A stretch of DNA of 64,000 nt from Clostridiaceae bacterium HFYG-1003 (GCA_024579835.1 CP102060.1:2207558-2271557); one strand, 5' to 3'; positions 1-7,751 are shown, numbered from the stretch's first letter. Program-made: numbers and translations. The notes: generated from the sequence alone by a model not told the origin.

Positions 1-1030
1 CGAGGATTTCCACCGGATTGGTCAGGAGTTCAAACTGAACGCCTTCCTCGATGGCGTGATGGACTTCTTCCGCACGGGCAGGGAGTTCTTCCTTGGACCG
101 GCGGTAGACTATAACAGACTCTGAGCCAAGGCGAAGAGCGGTTCTGGCAGAGTCCATGGCGACGTTTCCGCCACCAACAGTGACACAGCGCTTGCCGATC
201 ATGATTGGAGTATCAGAATCCTTATCGTAGGCACGCATCAGGTTGCTCCGGGTCAGGAATTCATTGGCGGATGCCACACCATTGGCGTTTTCACCGGGGA
301 TGCCCATGAATTTGGGGAGACCGGCGCCTGAACCGATGAAGAATGCCTTGAAGCCTTCTTCTTCCATCAGTTCGTCGATGGAAACAGTCCGGCCGATGAT
401 TACGTTGGTTTCGATCTTCACGCCAAGACGTCTGACGCCTTCCACTTCGGATGCGACAACTTCTTCCTTGGGCAGTCTGAATTCAGGGATACCGTATACC
501 AAGACTCCGCCCGGTTCATGCAGGGCTTCGAAAATGGTAACATCATAGCCTTTTTTGGCCAGGTCTCCGGCAGCGGTCAGACCAGCAGGGCCTGATCCGA
601 TGACTCCGACCTTGATTCCGTTGCTTGGTTCCTTTTCATCAAAGGTTACGCCGTTTTTCCGGTTGGTGTCAGCCACAAACCGCTCGAGCTTTCCGATCGC
701 GACCGGGATGCTGCGAATACCGACAATACAGGAACCCTCACACTGGGTTTCCTGGGGACAGACGCGTCCGCACACTGCGGGCAGAGCGGAATCCTGGGAG
801 ATAATCCGTCCGGCTTCTTCAATGTTGCCCTTCTTGACTTCCTGAATGAAGGCAGGGATATTGATGGCAACCGGGCAGGCGCCCACGCAGCGCGGAACCT
901 TGCAGTTCAGGCAGCGTTCTGCTTCGGACATGGCTTCTTCCATGTTGTAGCCATAGCAAACTTCTTCAAAATTCGTCGCACGAATCTCCGGAGCCTGTTC
1001 TCTTACGGGTACTCTTTCTTTTTTCAGCAT
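1..1030 (-). CDS. nfnB: NfnB / GltA-type Fe-S flavoprotein subunit (3' end outside window)
   Basis: Large subunit of NADH-dependent reduced ferredoxin:NADP+ oxidoreductase, an electron-bifurcating cytoplasmic enzyme, or of the closely related sulfide dehydrogenase / NADPH glutamate synthase small-subunit family. Reading the minus strand from ATG at 1030 gives an uninterrupted frame starting MLKKERVPVREQ. It contains a double [4Fe-4S] cysteine pattern (CLNCKVPRCVGACP, about residues 41-54), a second cysteine group (CGRVCPQETQCEGSC), an FAD dinucleotide fold (GVIGSGPAG) and an NADPH fold (VTVGGGNVAMD). The ATG overlaps the nfnA stop codon in a TAATG junction, so the two are translationally coupled. 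The C-terminus runs off the window. The adjacent NfnA makes the bifurcating complex the best reading; GltA alone is the alternative. Confidence 0.85.
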   Translation of the reverse strand, partial: MLKKERVPVREQAPEIRATNFEEVCYGYNMEEAMSEAERCLNCKVPRCVGACPVAINIPAFIQEVKKGNIEEAGRIISQDSALPAVCGRVCPQETQCEGSCIVGIRSIPVAIGKLERFVADTNRKNGVTFDEKEPSNGIKVGVIGSGPAGLTAAGDLAKKGYDVTIFEALHEPGGVLVYGIPEFRLPKEEVVASEVEGVRRLGVKIETNVIIGRTVSIDELMEEEGFKAFFIGSGAGLPKFMGIPGENANGVASANEFLTRSNLMRAYDKDSDTPIMIGKRCVTVGGGNVAMDSARTALRLGSESVIVYRRSKEELPARAEEVHHAIEEGVQFELLTNPVEIL

Positions 1031-1920
1031 TACTTTGTCTCTCCTTCCGCGCAGCCGCTGCTCTTGTGGCTGGCTCCTTCCTCATGTCTGAGCGTCTTCT
1101 GACCTTCCTGGGTCTTGTACATGCTCTGCCGTCTCATCGCTTCATCAAAGTTGATCAGAGCGGCGTCGAATTCAGGACCATCCACGCAGGCGAATTTTAC
1201 TTTATCGCCAACAGTGACACGGCAGGCGCCGCACATGCCCGTTCCATCGACCATGATGGGGTTGAGGGAAACAATGGTATGAATTCCGCGCTTGAGGGTT
1301 TCTCTGGCAGCGAACTTCATCATGATCATCGGCCCAATGGCAATGACCATGTCATATTTCTTGCCGCGGTTGTCCACGAGCTCATTGAACATGGCAGTAA
1401 CCATACCGTTGAATCCATAGGAACCATCATCTGTGCAGACAAACAATTCCTTGGCAACGGCTTTCATTTCTTCTTCCATAATCAGTGTGTTGTGGGTTTT
1501 GGTACCGATGATAACATCAGCAGGGAATCCGCGGTCCTTCAGGTACTTAACCTGAGGATAAACCGGAGCGGTGCCAACACCGCCGGCAATAAAGAGGATA
1601 TTGAGCTTGGACAGCTCTTCATCGCTCATATCTACTAATTCTGAGGGTCTTCCCAGCGGGCAGACTACGTCGTGGAAATAATCCCCTTCTTCCATGGCGG
1701 CCATGCGCTTGGTGGAGTCACCCAGTACCTGGTAAACAATGGCAATGGATCCCCTTTCCTTGTCAATGTCGCAGACGGTCAGTGGGATTCTTTCCCCTTT
1801 TTCATCGAGTCTGACAATCAGAAACTGGCCGGGCTTGGCAGCCTTCGCTGCACGCTTGGCTTCGATATCCATCCAATAGATACCATCGGCCAGGACTTTT
1901 TTACTTAATATTTTGTACAT
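1030..1920 (-). CDS. nfnA: NfnA, FAD/NAD-binding [2Fe-2S] subunit
   Basis: A 296-residue ferredoxin-NADP reductase-like protein, small subunit of the NfnAB bifurcating transhydrogenase (or SudB of sulfide dehydrogenase). It shows an N-terminal FAD-binding barrel, an NAD-binding fold with IAGGVGTAPVYPQ at about residues 111-123, and a C-terminal [2Fe-2S] cluster motif DGTGMCGACRVTVG followed by a further Cys in FACVDGPEFD. The C-terminus is extended by about 30 polar residues. It is followed without a gap by nfnB. The 5' region carries a Rex-type operator, which fits an enzyme that balances NADH, NADPH and ferredoxin. Confidence 0.88.
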   Translation of the reverse strand: MYKILSKKVLADGIYWMDIEAKRAAKAAKPGQFLIVRLDEKGERIPLTVCDIDKERGSIAIVYQVLGDSTKRMAAMEEGDYFHDVVCPLGRPSELVDMSDEELSKLNILFIAGGVGTAPVYPQVKYLKDRGFPADVIIGTKTHNTLIMEEEMKAVAKELFVCTDDGSYGFNGMVTAMFNELVDNRGKKYDMVIAIGPMIMMKFAARETLKRGIHTIVSLNPIMVDGTGMCGACRVTVGDKVKFACVDGPEFDAALINFDEAMRRQSMYKTQEGQKTLRHEEGASHKSSGCAEGETK

Positions 1921-1934
1921 CCCTTAATCACCTC

Positions 1935-1952
1935 TGTATAATATTTTAACAA
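1935..1952 (-). promoter_or_regulatory. Candidate Rex operator upstream of nfnA
   Basis: On the minus strand the 18 bases read TTGTTAA-AATA-TTATACA. The known Rex operator is TTGTTAA-N4-TTAACAA, so the first half is perfect and the second is degenerate. The site lies 15 bp upstream of the nfnA start and overlaps AT-rich hexamers (TATTAT, TATACA) that could serve as the -10 element. Confidence 0.55.
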
Positions 1953-2272
1953 ATTATTCGAAGTTTTTTAATTCACTATTCTTAATTATACCGATTGACA
2001 AGATTTATCATAGTCCCTTTTTAAAAGTTTTCATTGTTATTTTATAGATTAGTAGAAAAAATGAGATTTAGTTTCCATTTTTTCTCTTTTTTAAAAATTC
2101 AGGTACTAAACTTTCCCATAATGCAAATCTGGCTTTTTTATAAATAACCGACTTTTGAGGAATCTCAACCGAAATTCTGCTGCAGTCCAAAAAACGGCCG
2201 GGTTCCATCCGCAGGGAACCGGCCGTTTAAATCATCCCACCAGACAATCACCGAAATCCGGGAGTCGGCAGT
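1953..2272. other. AT-rich spacer between rex and nfnA
   Basis: This stretch holds the AT-rich promoter region of nfnA at its left end and the rex terminator at its right end. No other gene or repeat was seen in it. Confidence 0.6.
2189..2229 (-). terminator. Intrinsic terminator of rex
   Basis: A GC-rich hairpin (AAACGGCCGGTTCC pairing with GGAACCCGGCCGTTT) is followed on the minus strand by six T residues. It lies about 45 bp after the rex stop codon and separates rex from nfnA. Confidence 0.85.
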
Positions 2273-2938
2273 TTATTTTGATTTCTTTTCCTTCTTTTCC
2301 CGTTCCTTGACCTTGTCATTCATCAGATATACCAGGGTCAGCAAGGAGTCCGACAGATGGACTGACTCCAATGCGATTTCTTTGGGAACCTGAATGTCAA
2401 TCGGTGCGAAATTCCAGACCCCTTTGACTCCGCCCCTGACCAGTGTATCTACCGCTTTTTGCGCGACAGAAGTGGGAACACAGATGATCCCAATATCAAT
2501 CTGGTTTTTGGTCAGGAATTCGTCCATGAGGTCGATGTCGAGAATCTCCACATCCCTGATCTGTAAACCGATCAGTTTGGGATTGGCATCGAAAATGGCT
2601 TTTAAATCAAATCCGAACTTATCGAATCGGGTATAGTTGGCGATGGCCTGTCCAATATTGCCGGCGCCGACGATGACGGTTTTGTAGCTTTTGTCCAGTC
2701 CCAGGATCTTGCCTGTTTCGGTGAAGAGCTCCCGGACATTATAACCATAACCCTGCTGGCCAAATCCGCCGAAGTTGTTGAAGTCCTGGCGGATCTGAGA
2801 TGCGGTGAAGCCTATTTTCTCGCTGAGTTCCTTGGAAGAAATGCGGTCTACGTCATTACGGAGCAGTTCAGCGAGATGGCGGTAATATCTTGGCATGCGT
2901 TTGATAACGGCCATTGAGATTCTTTTTTTCTTGTCCAT
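2273..2938 (-). CDS. rex: Redox-sensing transcriptional repressor Rex
   Basis: A 221-residue DNA-binding repressor that senses the NADH/NAD+ ratio. The N-terminal winged helix (residues 1-80) includes ISSKELSEKIGFTASQIRQD, the recognition region of Rex. The Rossmann domain begins at VIVGAGNIGQAIANY (about residues 88-102) and is followed by the FDANPKLIG strand typical of the family. The C-terminal swap helix ends in a lysine-rich tail. It lies upstream of nfnAB on the same strand but has its own terminator. Its own promoter region contains a good Rex operator, so autoregulation is likely. Confidence 0.97.
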   Translation of the reverse strand: MDKKKRISMAVIKRMPRYYRHLAELLRNDVDRISSKELSEKIGFTASQIRQDFNNFGGFGQQGYGYNVRELFTETGKILGLDKSYKTVIVGAGNIGQAIANYTRFDKFGFDLKAIFDANPKLIGLQIRDVEILDIDLMDEFLTKNQIDIGIICVPTSVAQKAVDTLVRGGVKGVWNFAPIDIQVPKEIALESVHLSDSLLTLVYLMNDKVKEREKKEKKSK

Positions 2939-2980
2939 ATTTTATCCTCATACTCTTTCTTATTTATGTTTTTAACATTC

Positions 2981-2998
2981 TTGTAAATATATTAACAT
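2981..2998 (-). promoter_or_regulatory. Rex operator in the rex promoter
   Basis: The minus strand reads ATGTTAA-TATA-TTTACAA, matching the TTGTTAA-N4-TTAACAA consensus at 12 of 14 defined positions and close to a perfect palindrome. It lies 43 bp upstream of the rex start codon. Confidence 0.7.
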
Positions 2999-3081
2999 AG
3001 CTGGCGTAAATGATTAATAGTTTTTTTCGAAAACTTTGCTAAAAAACCTAACTTTTTACATTTTCTTTATGATAAGCCAAC

Positions 3082-3105
3082 AAAAAACAGGCTTTCCTGC
3101 CTGTT
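3082..3105 (-). terminator. Intrinsic terminator
   Basis: The hairpin AACAGGC-aggaaa-GCCTGTT is followed by a T-run on the minus strand. It lies about 120 bp downstream of the minus-strand gene ending at 3225. Confidence 0.75.
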
Positions 3106-3224
3106 TTGATGATTGATGCCTCCCCGTTTGCCCGTTCAGGACTATTCTTTAACTGAAGAAAATGAAGGGAAACACAAACGGCAGTACGCCGAAAGAATGA
3201 TATCTGATAATGAATCCTTTATTC

Positions 3225-3956
3225 CTAATCCCGATTCTTCGAGCTGGTTATTTTTGAAACCAGCATATGGCGGATCTGTTCGGCAAGATCAAAGTCTGAG
3301 TCAGCCAGAAGGGAGTCTTCTCCGGTGGTCAGCTCGGCAAGGACGCTCTCCCGGTTCGGGGCAGTCAGATAGACAGTATCGGTTGGGAGTTTCCCTTTGA
3401 TTTCCTCTATGGTATTTTCGCTGGACTGTCTATCAGCCAGCTGATATAAAACGATCTTGACATCATTGTCATTGAGATTTGCCTGACTGGAGTAGCCGCC
3501 GATGAGGATCAGTCCCGCCACCCGTTCCGAACGATCCGCTGCGATGCAGGCTTTTTCCGCTCCGCTGCCCAGTCCGATCGCTACCCAGCCTGTCTGGCTG
3601 GAACTGTCAAAGAAATCTTTTCGGTCCGACCGGGACAGCCTGGCCAGTCCCATGGGATACTTGGCTACGCGAACCTCGAATCCATGCCGGGCCAGAGTTT
3701 GAGCCAGTGACTCGTACTCCAGCGGATCCTCGTGATCATCCGGGTAAATCATCACGCCACCTTTCAGCTCGGCGGCAGAAGCAACGGTATAAAATTCCCA
3801 CTTTTGTTCTACCTGACCTGCCAACTTCTGATCAACCATACGAGCCGATGAAGAAGCCGGAGTTCTAAAATGAAACCACAAAAAGACCCCGATCATAAAT
3901 AGAATCAGAGCCAACGCCAGAGCTGACATTCGATAAAGCGCATTCCGGTTTTTCAT
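3225..3956 (-). CDS. Membrane-anchored alpha/beta-hydrolase-fold protein
   Basis: A 243-residue protein. The chosen start (ATG at 3956, MKNRNALYRM) has AAAGG about 10 bases upstream; a longer frame to 4010 lacks a good site. Residues 7-27 form one hydrophobic anchor, so the rest is probably extracytoplasmic. The body looks like a small alpha/beta hydrolase (GGVMIYPDD strand; ARHGFEVRVAKYPMG; VAIGLGSGAEKA at the nucleophile elbow; GLILIGGYSS). The elbow reads G-L-G-S-G rather than G-x-S-x-G, so the nucleophile is shifted or lost. Substrate unknown. The neighbours give no functional hint. Confidence 0.55.
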   Translation of the reverse strand: MKNRNALYRMSALALALILFMIGVFLWFHFRTPASSSARMVDQKLAGQVEQKWEFYTVASAAELKGGVMIYPDDHEDPLEYESLAQTLARHGFEVRVAKYPMGLARLSRSDRKDFFDSSSQTGWVAIGLGSGAEKACIAADRSERVAGLILIGGYSSQANLNDNDVKIVLYQLADRQSSENTIEEIKGKLPTDTVYLTAPNRESVLAELTTGEDSLLADSDFDLAEQIRHMLVSKITSSKNRD

Positions 3957-4237
3957 GGCTGTAACCTTTCTGTAATAACTACTCAGGGAGATTATAATAC
4001 ACATCACCATTGCTGTAAACTTATTTTATTCCCTGAGGTTGTCACTTCCCCAACGACGGCTCACATACTACGCCCGAATCCGACCTCCGCTCCCGCCTCA
4101 ACGCGAGAACAGCCGAAGACGCGTCCCCTCCCCGCCCGGCTGCCATTCCTCGTCAGCCTGATTGAGGATTTCATCGCAAGATCCGTTCCTATGAACGCTT
4201 TCTTCGAATTTGTGGTGTATTTGCCAGGGATTCCCCG

Positions 4238-4243
4238 TATAAT
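4238..4243 (+). promoter_or_regulatory. Possible -10 element upstream of the SigI-RsgI fusion
   Basis: A perfect TATAAT stands 17 bp before the ATG at 4261. No convincing -35 hexamer is seen, and the resulting leader would be very short. Nothing else is visible in the 304-bp spacer 3957-4260; in particular no sigma region 2 coding sequence was found there in a plus frame. Confidence 0.35.
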
Positions 4244-4260
4244 GATTATGGTGATTAAAA

Positions 4261-5256
4261 ATGAATAAACAGCAGAACATCCGCTACGTCTTCACAGAGA
4301 GGATCAAAGCGGCTGAACAGACCGAGGGAGACCGCGGCCGTCTGCGTAAGGATATCCGGAGCTTCCTGTCTGAGCTGTCAGAATTCAGGATTTCGCTGCG
4401 AACACTTTGCGATCAGGAGACGGCGTTTTCCGATCGCAACAAATTATTGAATATCGCACTGGAGCTGATCAATCATGCTCCTACCGCGAGAGCCCTTGTC
4501 AGTGCCAGACACCTTCCCGTTGCTGAAACCGCTGAACTGACCGGCTATCCGGCCGACTTTATCCGACAGCACCATGACTATATCGTGGCATATATGCTCC
4601 TGTTCGGAACCGAACAGCACTCTTTCCTTTCCCGCCAGCTCTCCATCGGCACGAAACTGGATGGTACCGGCGCGCCCCTGGCCAATAATATTGGCATCAA
4701 GCTGAAAGACTACGGCATTACCTCTGTGGTCCTTACCCCCTATGGCGAATTCCGTTATCTCGAACCTTCCCGCAAGGGAACCGTCCAGGGGGATTTTGTA
4801 ACTGGCTCCCAACCCATTCTCAAACCCCGCCGCGCCCTGCTGATCGCTTCCGCGGCACTTGGCCTGCTGCTGATCTTTCTGGGCTTTGCCTACACTTTTT
4901 ATCAGCCAGTTCGCAGTTTCACTCTCATGGGAGGGGTAGAGGCCAGCTTTTCCTTTAACCGGTTCGGTCGGCTCGTGGACATCCAGGGACTCAATCCCAA
5001 CGGCCGCAGTGTCGTTTCTGATCTGATCCACTCCGATCGCAAGGTGAATTCCTCGTTAGCCCGCTTTCTGGATGCCTCAATTGCCAAGGAAGTCATTGAA
5101 AAAAACAGTGATCTCACCCTCATCGTCGTGGAGGGGACCTTCAACGAAAATGACTTCAAGGGCGACGATCTGGAACTTGAACTGAAAGAACATCAGCTCC
5201 GCTTAAAAGTAAACCAGGGAAACGGAAACGGATTCATCCTTACTCCTGACCCATAA
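4261..5256 (+). CDS. Fusion of sigma-I C-terminal domain with RsgI-type anti-sigma factor
   Basis: A 331-residue protein of unusual build. Residues about 25-115 resemble the C-terminal domain of sigma-I (SELSEFRISLRTLCD, then RHLPVAETAELTGYPADFIR and HHDYIVAYMLL, the helix-turn-helix and RKYIIAL-like helix). No sigma region 2 precedes it. Residues 142-185 match the RsgI N-terminal anti-sigma domain (IGIKLKDYG, VVLTPYGEFRYL). Residues 191-213 form a single membrane segment. Residues 216-295 match the RsgI extracytoplasmic domain (SFNRFGRLVDIQGLNPNG). The Asn-Pro site used for RsgI autoproteolysis appears replaced by Gly-Val in LMGGVEAS. There is no C-terminal carbohydrate-binding or sensor domain. 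The domain calls are by motif resemblance. It stands alone between terminators. Confidence 0.7.
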   Translation: MNKQQNIRYVFTERIKAAEQTEGDRGRLRKDIRSFLSELSEFRISLRTLCDQETAFSDRNKLLNIALELINHAPTARALVSARHLPVAETAELTGYPADFIRQHHDYIVAYMLLFGTEQHSFLSRQLSIGTKLDGTGAPLANNIGIKLKDYGITSVVLTPYGEFRYLEPSRKGTVQGDFVTGSQPILKPRRALLIASAALGLLLIFLGFAYTFYQPVRSFTLMGGVEASFSFNRFGRLVDIQGLNPNGRSVVSDLIHSDRKVNSSLARFLDASIAKEVIEKNSDLTLIVVEGTFNENDFKGDDLELELKEHQLRLKVNQGNGNGFILTPDP

Positions 5257-5297
5257 CGGAAGGCAGTGAACCAAACGTCCACTGCCTTCCGTTTTCT
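5255..5297 (+). terminator. Intrinsic terminator after the SigI-RsgI fusion
   Basis: The arms AACGGAAGGCAGTG and CACTGCCTTCCGTT form a 14-bp stem followed by TTCT. The stem starts within the stop codon. Confidence 0.85.
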
Positions 5298-5334
5298 ATT
5301 CCGTTAATGAGCTCGGCTGCTGCCGGCCCGGCTG

Positions 5335-5874
5335 CTATTCCGCTTCGAATTGATCCTTGCCAACGCCGCACAGCGGGCAGACCCAATCTTCCGGAAGATC
5401 CTCAAAGGATGTTCCCGGCGCAATGCCGTTGTCCTCATCCCCGACCGCCGGGTCATAAACATACCCGCACACCTGACAGATATACTTCGTCATATTAATT
5501 TCCCCCTTGATGCCTTCCGGCTGTACATTTTCTACCGAGTGATCCTCTGCAGGGATCTGAATTTCCTCTTCCACAGCTGCCACCGGGGCAACTTCTTCCG
5601 GCACAATTTCCTGCTCGACAATGGCTTCCACCGTTTCTCCAGGCTGTGCCATCATTTTTTCGATTTCCACCGGATCAAATCCTACAAAATAATTCTCTCC
5701 GACAAAGATGGCCGGAACACCACGAATTCCCATGGAAACCAGCTTTTTCCGATTCTCCGGTTCTGCTGTGCTTTTCTCTTCGTAGGGAATTCCCTTCGTC
5801 TTGAAATAATCCTTTGCCATATCGCAGTAGGGACAGGTTGTTGACGTGTAAATCACAATTTTCTTATCTTCCAT
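5335..5874 (-). CDS. Glutaredoxin-rubredoxin fusion
   Basis: A 179-residue cytoplasmic redox protein. Residues 1-80 are a glutaredoxin/NrdH-like domain with active site CPYC (14-17) and the cis-proline segment GVPAIF. Residues 81-125 form an acidic Glu/Val/Pro-rich linker. Residues 128-179 are a complete rubredoxin with both iron-binding pairs (CQVCG and CPLCG). The start at 5874 has GGAGGAAC upstream. The rubredoxin part begins with its own Met preceded by AAGGGGG, so a free rubredoxin may also be made. The NADH-rubredoxin-reductase-like gene at 19.0 kb could reduce it. Fusion partners of this kind usually act in oxidative-stress or peroxide defence in anaerobes; that role is inference. Confidence 0.9.
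   Translation of the reverse strand: MEDKKIVIYTSTTCPYCDMAKDYFKTKGIPYEEKSTAEPENRKKLVSMGIRGVPAIFVGENYFVGFDPVEIEKMMAQPGETVEAIVEQEIVPEEVAPVAAVEEEIQIPAEDHSVENVQPEGIKGEINMTKYICQVCGYVYDPAVGDEDNGIAPGTSFEDLPEDWVCPLCGVGKDQFEAE
5491..5508 (-). promoter_or_regulatory. Internal ribosome-binding site and ATG for a stand-alone rubredoxin
   Basis: On the minus strand AAGGGGG is followed after 8 bases by ATG at 5493, exactly at residue 128 where the rubredoxin domain ([11 protein letters not shown]) begins. The product would be 52 residues, the normal size of a free rubredoxin. Confidence 0.55.
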
Positions 5875-5929
5875 ATTGTTCCTCCAAAGTTTCTATACTC
5901 ATCTTATTGAAAATCTAACTTATATTCTG

Positions 5930-6003
5930 CTTCAGGTCCGGTCTGCAGGAGGACGGATCGTTGAAAGTCCTCCCCTGCGGGGCTCCCGTGAAAGCCGCTG
6001 TAC
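5930..6003. other. Unassigned stem-loop-rich intergenic segment
   Basis: CTGCAGGAGGAC (5943-5954) pairs with GTCCTCCCCTGCGG (5967-5980) around a 12-base loop, followed by a GC-rich tract. It lies in the spacer left of the IS element. It resembles no riboswitch or RNA gene I can name; there is no T-run, so it is not a plain terminator. Confidence 0.3.
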
Positions 6004-6151
6004 CCTATCTCCATTTTACTCTGTCCCAGGGCCCTTTGTAAAAGAAAGAGACGCACCTTTACATAACGTTTAAATCTTATTCATAACAGCCGCTGCAATT
6101 TTTCATCGCTGCACCGGGCGGCGGCCAGTCCTGTTTCCTGTCAATGGTTTC

Positions 6152-6160
6152 TATCATGTA
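6152..6160. repeat. Left target-site duplication of the IS element
   Basis: TATCATGTA flanks the left inverted repeat directly and recurs immediately after the right one (7707-7715). Confidence 0.85.
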
Positions 6161-7706
6161 GTTAGTGTAAAGTTACTGTAGGTCGAAAATGAAAGAGAAT
6201 AAGCCCAAGTGCTAGAATGTTAGTAACAACAACAAACAAACTACACGAAAGGACTTATTCTCATGCCTATCTTAACAGATTTCAACTCAATGTTCACCTC
6301 TCTCAGACAAAGTTTTGATTCAAGAATGGCAAGCGGTACTCTCACCATGGATCAGGTGGTCCAGGAGACTCACGAGCTGACGGATCGGATTGCCCGTGAG
6401 CAGATCCAGGATTATGTTCAGGTACTCGATGAGCGCCTGAGGAACTCACAGTTACGGAAAAAAGACTACACCATCGAACGGCGCTATCAAACAAAAACCA
6501 TCGCTACTACAGCCGGACCTGTGGTCTTTGACCGGACGTACTTTCGGGATAAAAAGACTAATCACCATGTGTGTCTGGTGGATCGTCTTCTGGGCCTTGA
6601 GCCCCATCAGAGAATCAGCCGGGAACTAGCCTCGTGTCTTCTCTCCAGTGCTAAAGATATTTCTTACCAGGGGACGGTGGAGCGCTATGCAAGCAGCGGA
6701 ATTACCAGCCGCACTACGGTAATGAATCTGGTCCATCGACTGGGGAACATTGAGTCTTCTGAGGGACCCCTGCCTCAGAAAAAAGTGGCATCTCGGATCT
6801 ATATTGAGGCCGATGAGGATCATGTAGCTATGCAGGACGGTTCCAATCAGCAGATGCGGCTGATCTACGTCCATGAGGGGCAGCAGAGTGTCGGGAAGAG
6901 ACGCAAGGCCTTAATGGGTGTACGTCGATTTGCAGGCTTCTACAAGGGCAACTCGGATGAACTGTGGTACGAAGTGTTCGATTACCTGAACTCGGCTTAT
7001 GAAGTGGATAAGATCGAGGAAATCTCCTTATCAGGGGATGGGGCGTCCTGGATCAAGATGGGTGCCCAGATTCTGCCTCGATGCAAGCTCTATCTGGATA
7101 AGTTCCACCTGGAAAAGGCCCTGCGCCAGGCGGCAACGCCGATTGATTCCTACAAAGGGACAAAGGATGAATATTACTGGTACCTCAAAGACGCCATCAG
7201 CATGGACTCCCTTGAGGACATCAACACATTCTTCGAATCAGCGGCGGGATTGCCGCTTAAAAAGACCCAGGAAAAGAAGTTAGGCGAGATGAAAACCTAT
7301 CTTTTGTCCAACTGGGAATCGATCCAGAACGCGGCCAAGTCGGGCTATCAGGGCTGCAGTGCGGAAGGGCATGTCAGTCATGTGCTTTCCTCACGGTTAT
7401 CTTCACGCCCGATGGGGTGGAGCACAGTAGGTGCTGAGAATATAGCGCGCATGCGAGTTTTCGTCCTCAATGGCGGGGATCTCATGGGCTACTTCGCTGC
7501 CAAAGAGAAAGAAAAGAAGAAGGAAGCCCGACTTTTGAGGCTGGAAAAACGGATCGTGAAGAAGAGCCGGGTCTACCCGGTAAAACAAGGTTCAATCAGC
7601 TATGCAACGCCTCATTTTGGGTGGTATAAATCATAAAACCCGGGCTACTTGGAATCCGCACGGCAGGCTTATTCAGTTTTTGAACCGAAAGTAAGTTGAC
7701 ACTATC
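6161..7706 (+). mobile_element. Complete ISLre2-family insertion sequence
   Basis: The element is 1546 bp long. Its terminal inverted repeats, 6161-6189 and 7678-7706, match at 22 of 29 positions. A perfect 9-bp duplication flanks it. One transposase gene fills the interior. Intact ends, duplication and reading frame indicate a recent insertion that may still be active. Confidence 0.9.
6263..7636 (+). CDS. ISLre2 family transposase (UPF0236 type)
   Basis: A 457-residue protein, full length for the family. Recognisable segments are the N-terminal ERRYQTKTIATTAGPVVFDRTYF strand region, the YIEADEDHVAMQ catalytic-type segment with acidic residues, VHEGQQ, LSGDGASWIK, and LYLDKFHLEKAL. The C-terminal HVLSSRLSSRPMGWS segment is also typical. 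It is the only gene in the element, starts 102 bp inside the left end and ends 70 bp before the right end. No frameshift or stop interrupts it. Confidence 0.92.
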   Translation: MPILTDFNSMFTSLRQSFDSRMASGTLTMDQVVQETHELTDRIAREQIQDYVQVLDERLRNSQLRKKDYTIERRYQTKTIATTAGPVVFDRTYFRDKKTNHHVCLVDRLLGLEPHQRISRELASCLLSSAKDISYQGTVERYASSGITSRTTVMNLVHRLGNIESSEGPLPQKKVASRIYIEADEDHVAMQDGSNQQMRLIYVHEGQQSVGKRRKALMGVRRFAGFYKGNSDELWYEVFDYLNSAYEVDKIEEISLSGDGASWIKMGAQILPRCKLYLDKFHLEKALRQAATPIDSYKGTKDEYYWYLKDAISMDSLEDINTFFESAAGLPLKKTQEKKLGEMKTYLLSNWESIQNAAKSGYQGCSAEGHVSHVLSSRLSSRPMGWSTVGAENIARMRVFVLNGGDLMGYFAAKEKEKKKEARLLRLEKRIVKKSRVYPVKQGSISYATPHFGWYKS

Positions 7707-7719
7707 TATCATGTATAAT
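7696..7719 (+). promoter_or_regulatory. Hybrid IS-host promoter region ahead of rluF
   Basis: TTGACA (7696-7701) lies in the right inverted repeat of the IS, and TATAAT (7714-7719) straddles the duplication and the host DNA. The spacer is only 12 bp, shorter than the usual 16-18, so promoter strength is doubtful. The same TATAAT probably belonged to the original rluF promoter, which the IS has separated from its -35 region. Confidence 0.4.
7707..7715. repeat. Right target-site duplication of the IS element
   Basis: A second copy of TATCATGTA immediately follows the right inverted repeat. Confidence 0.85.
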
Positions 7720-7751
7720 ATTGTTATCAATGAACCACAATCGAGGTACCC

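Noticed and set aside
5930-6003. Cobalamin riboswitch or selenocysteine tRNA
   Set aside because: Bases GAAAGTCC and GCCGCTGTA on the plus strand, and TTTCAAC on the minus strand, recall parts of these RNAs, but the B12 box, the acceptor stem and the anticodon-arm geometry are missing.
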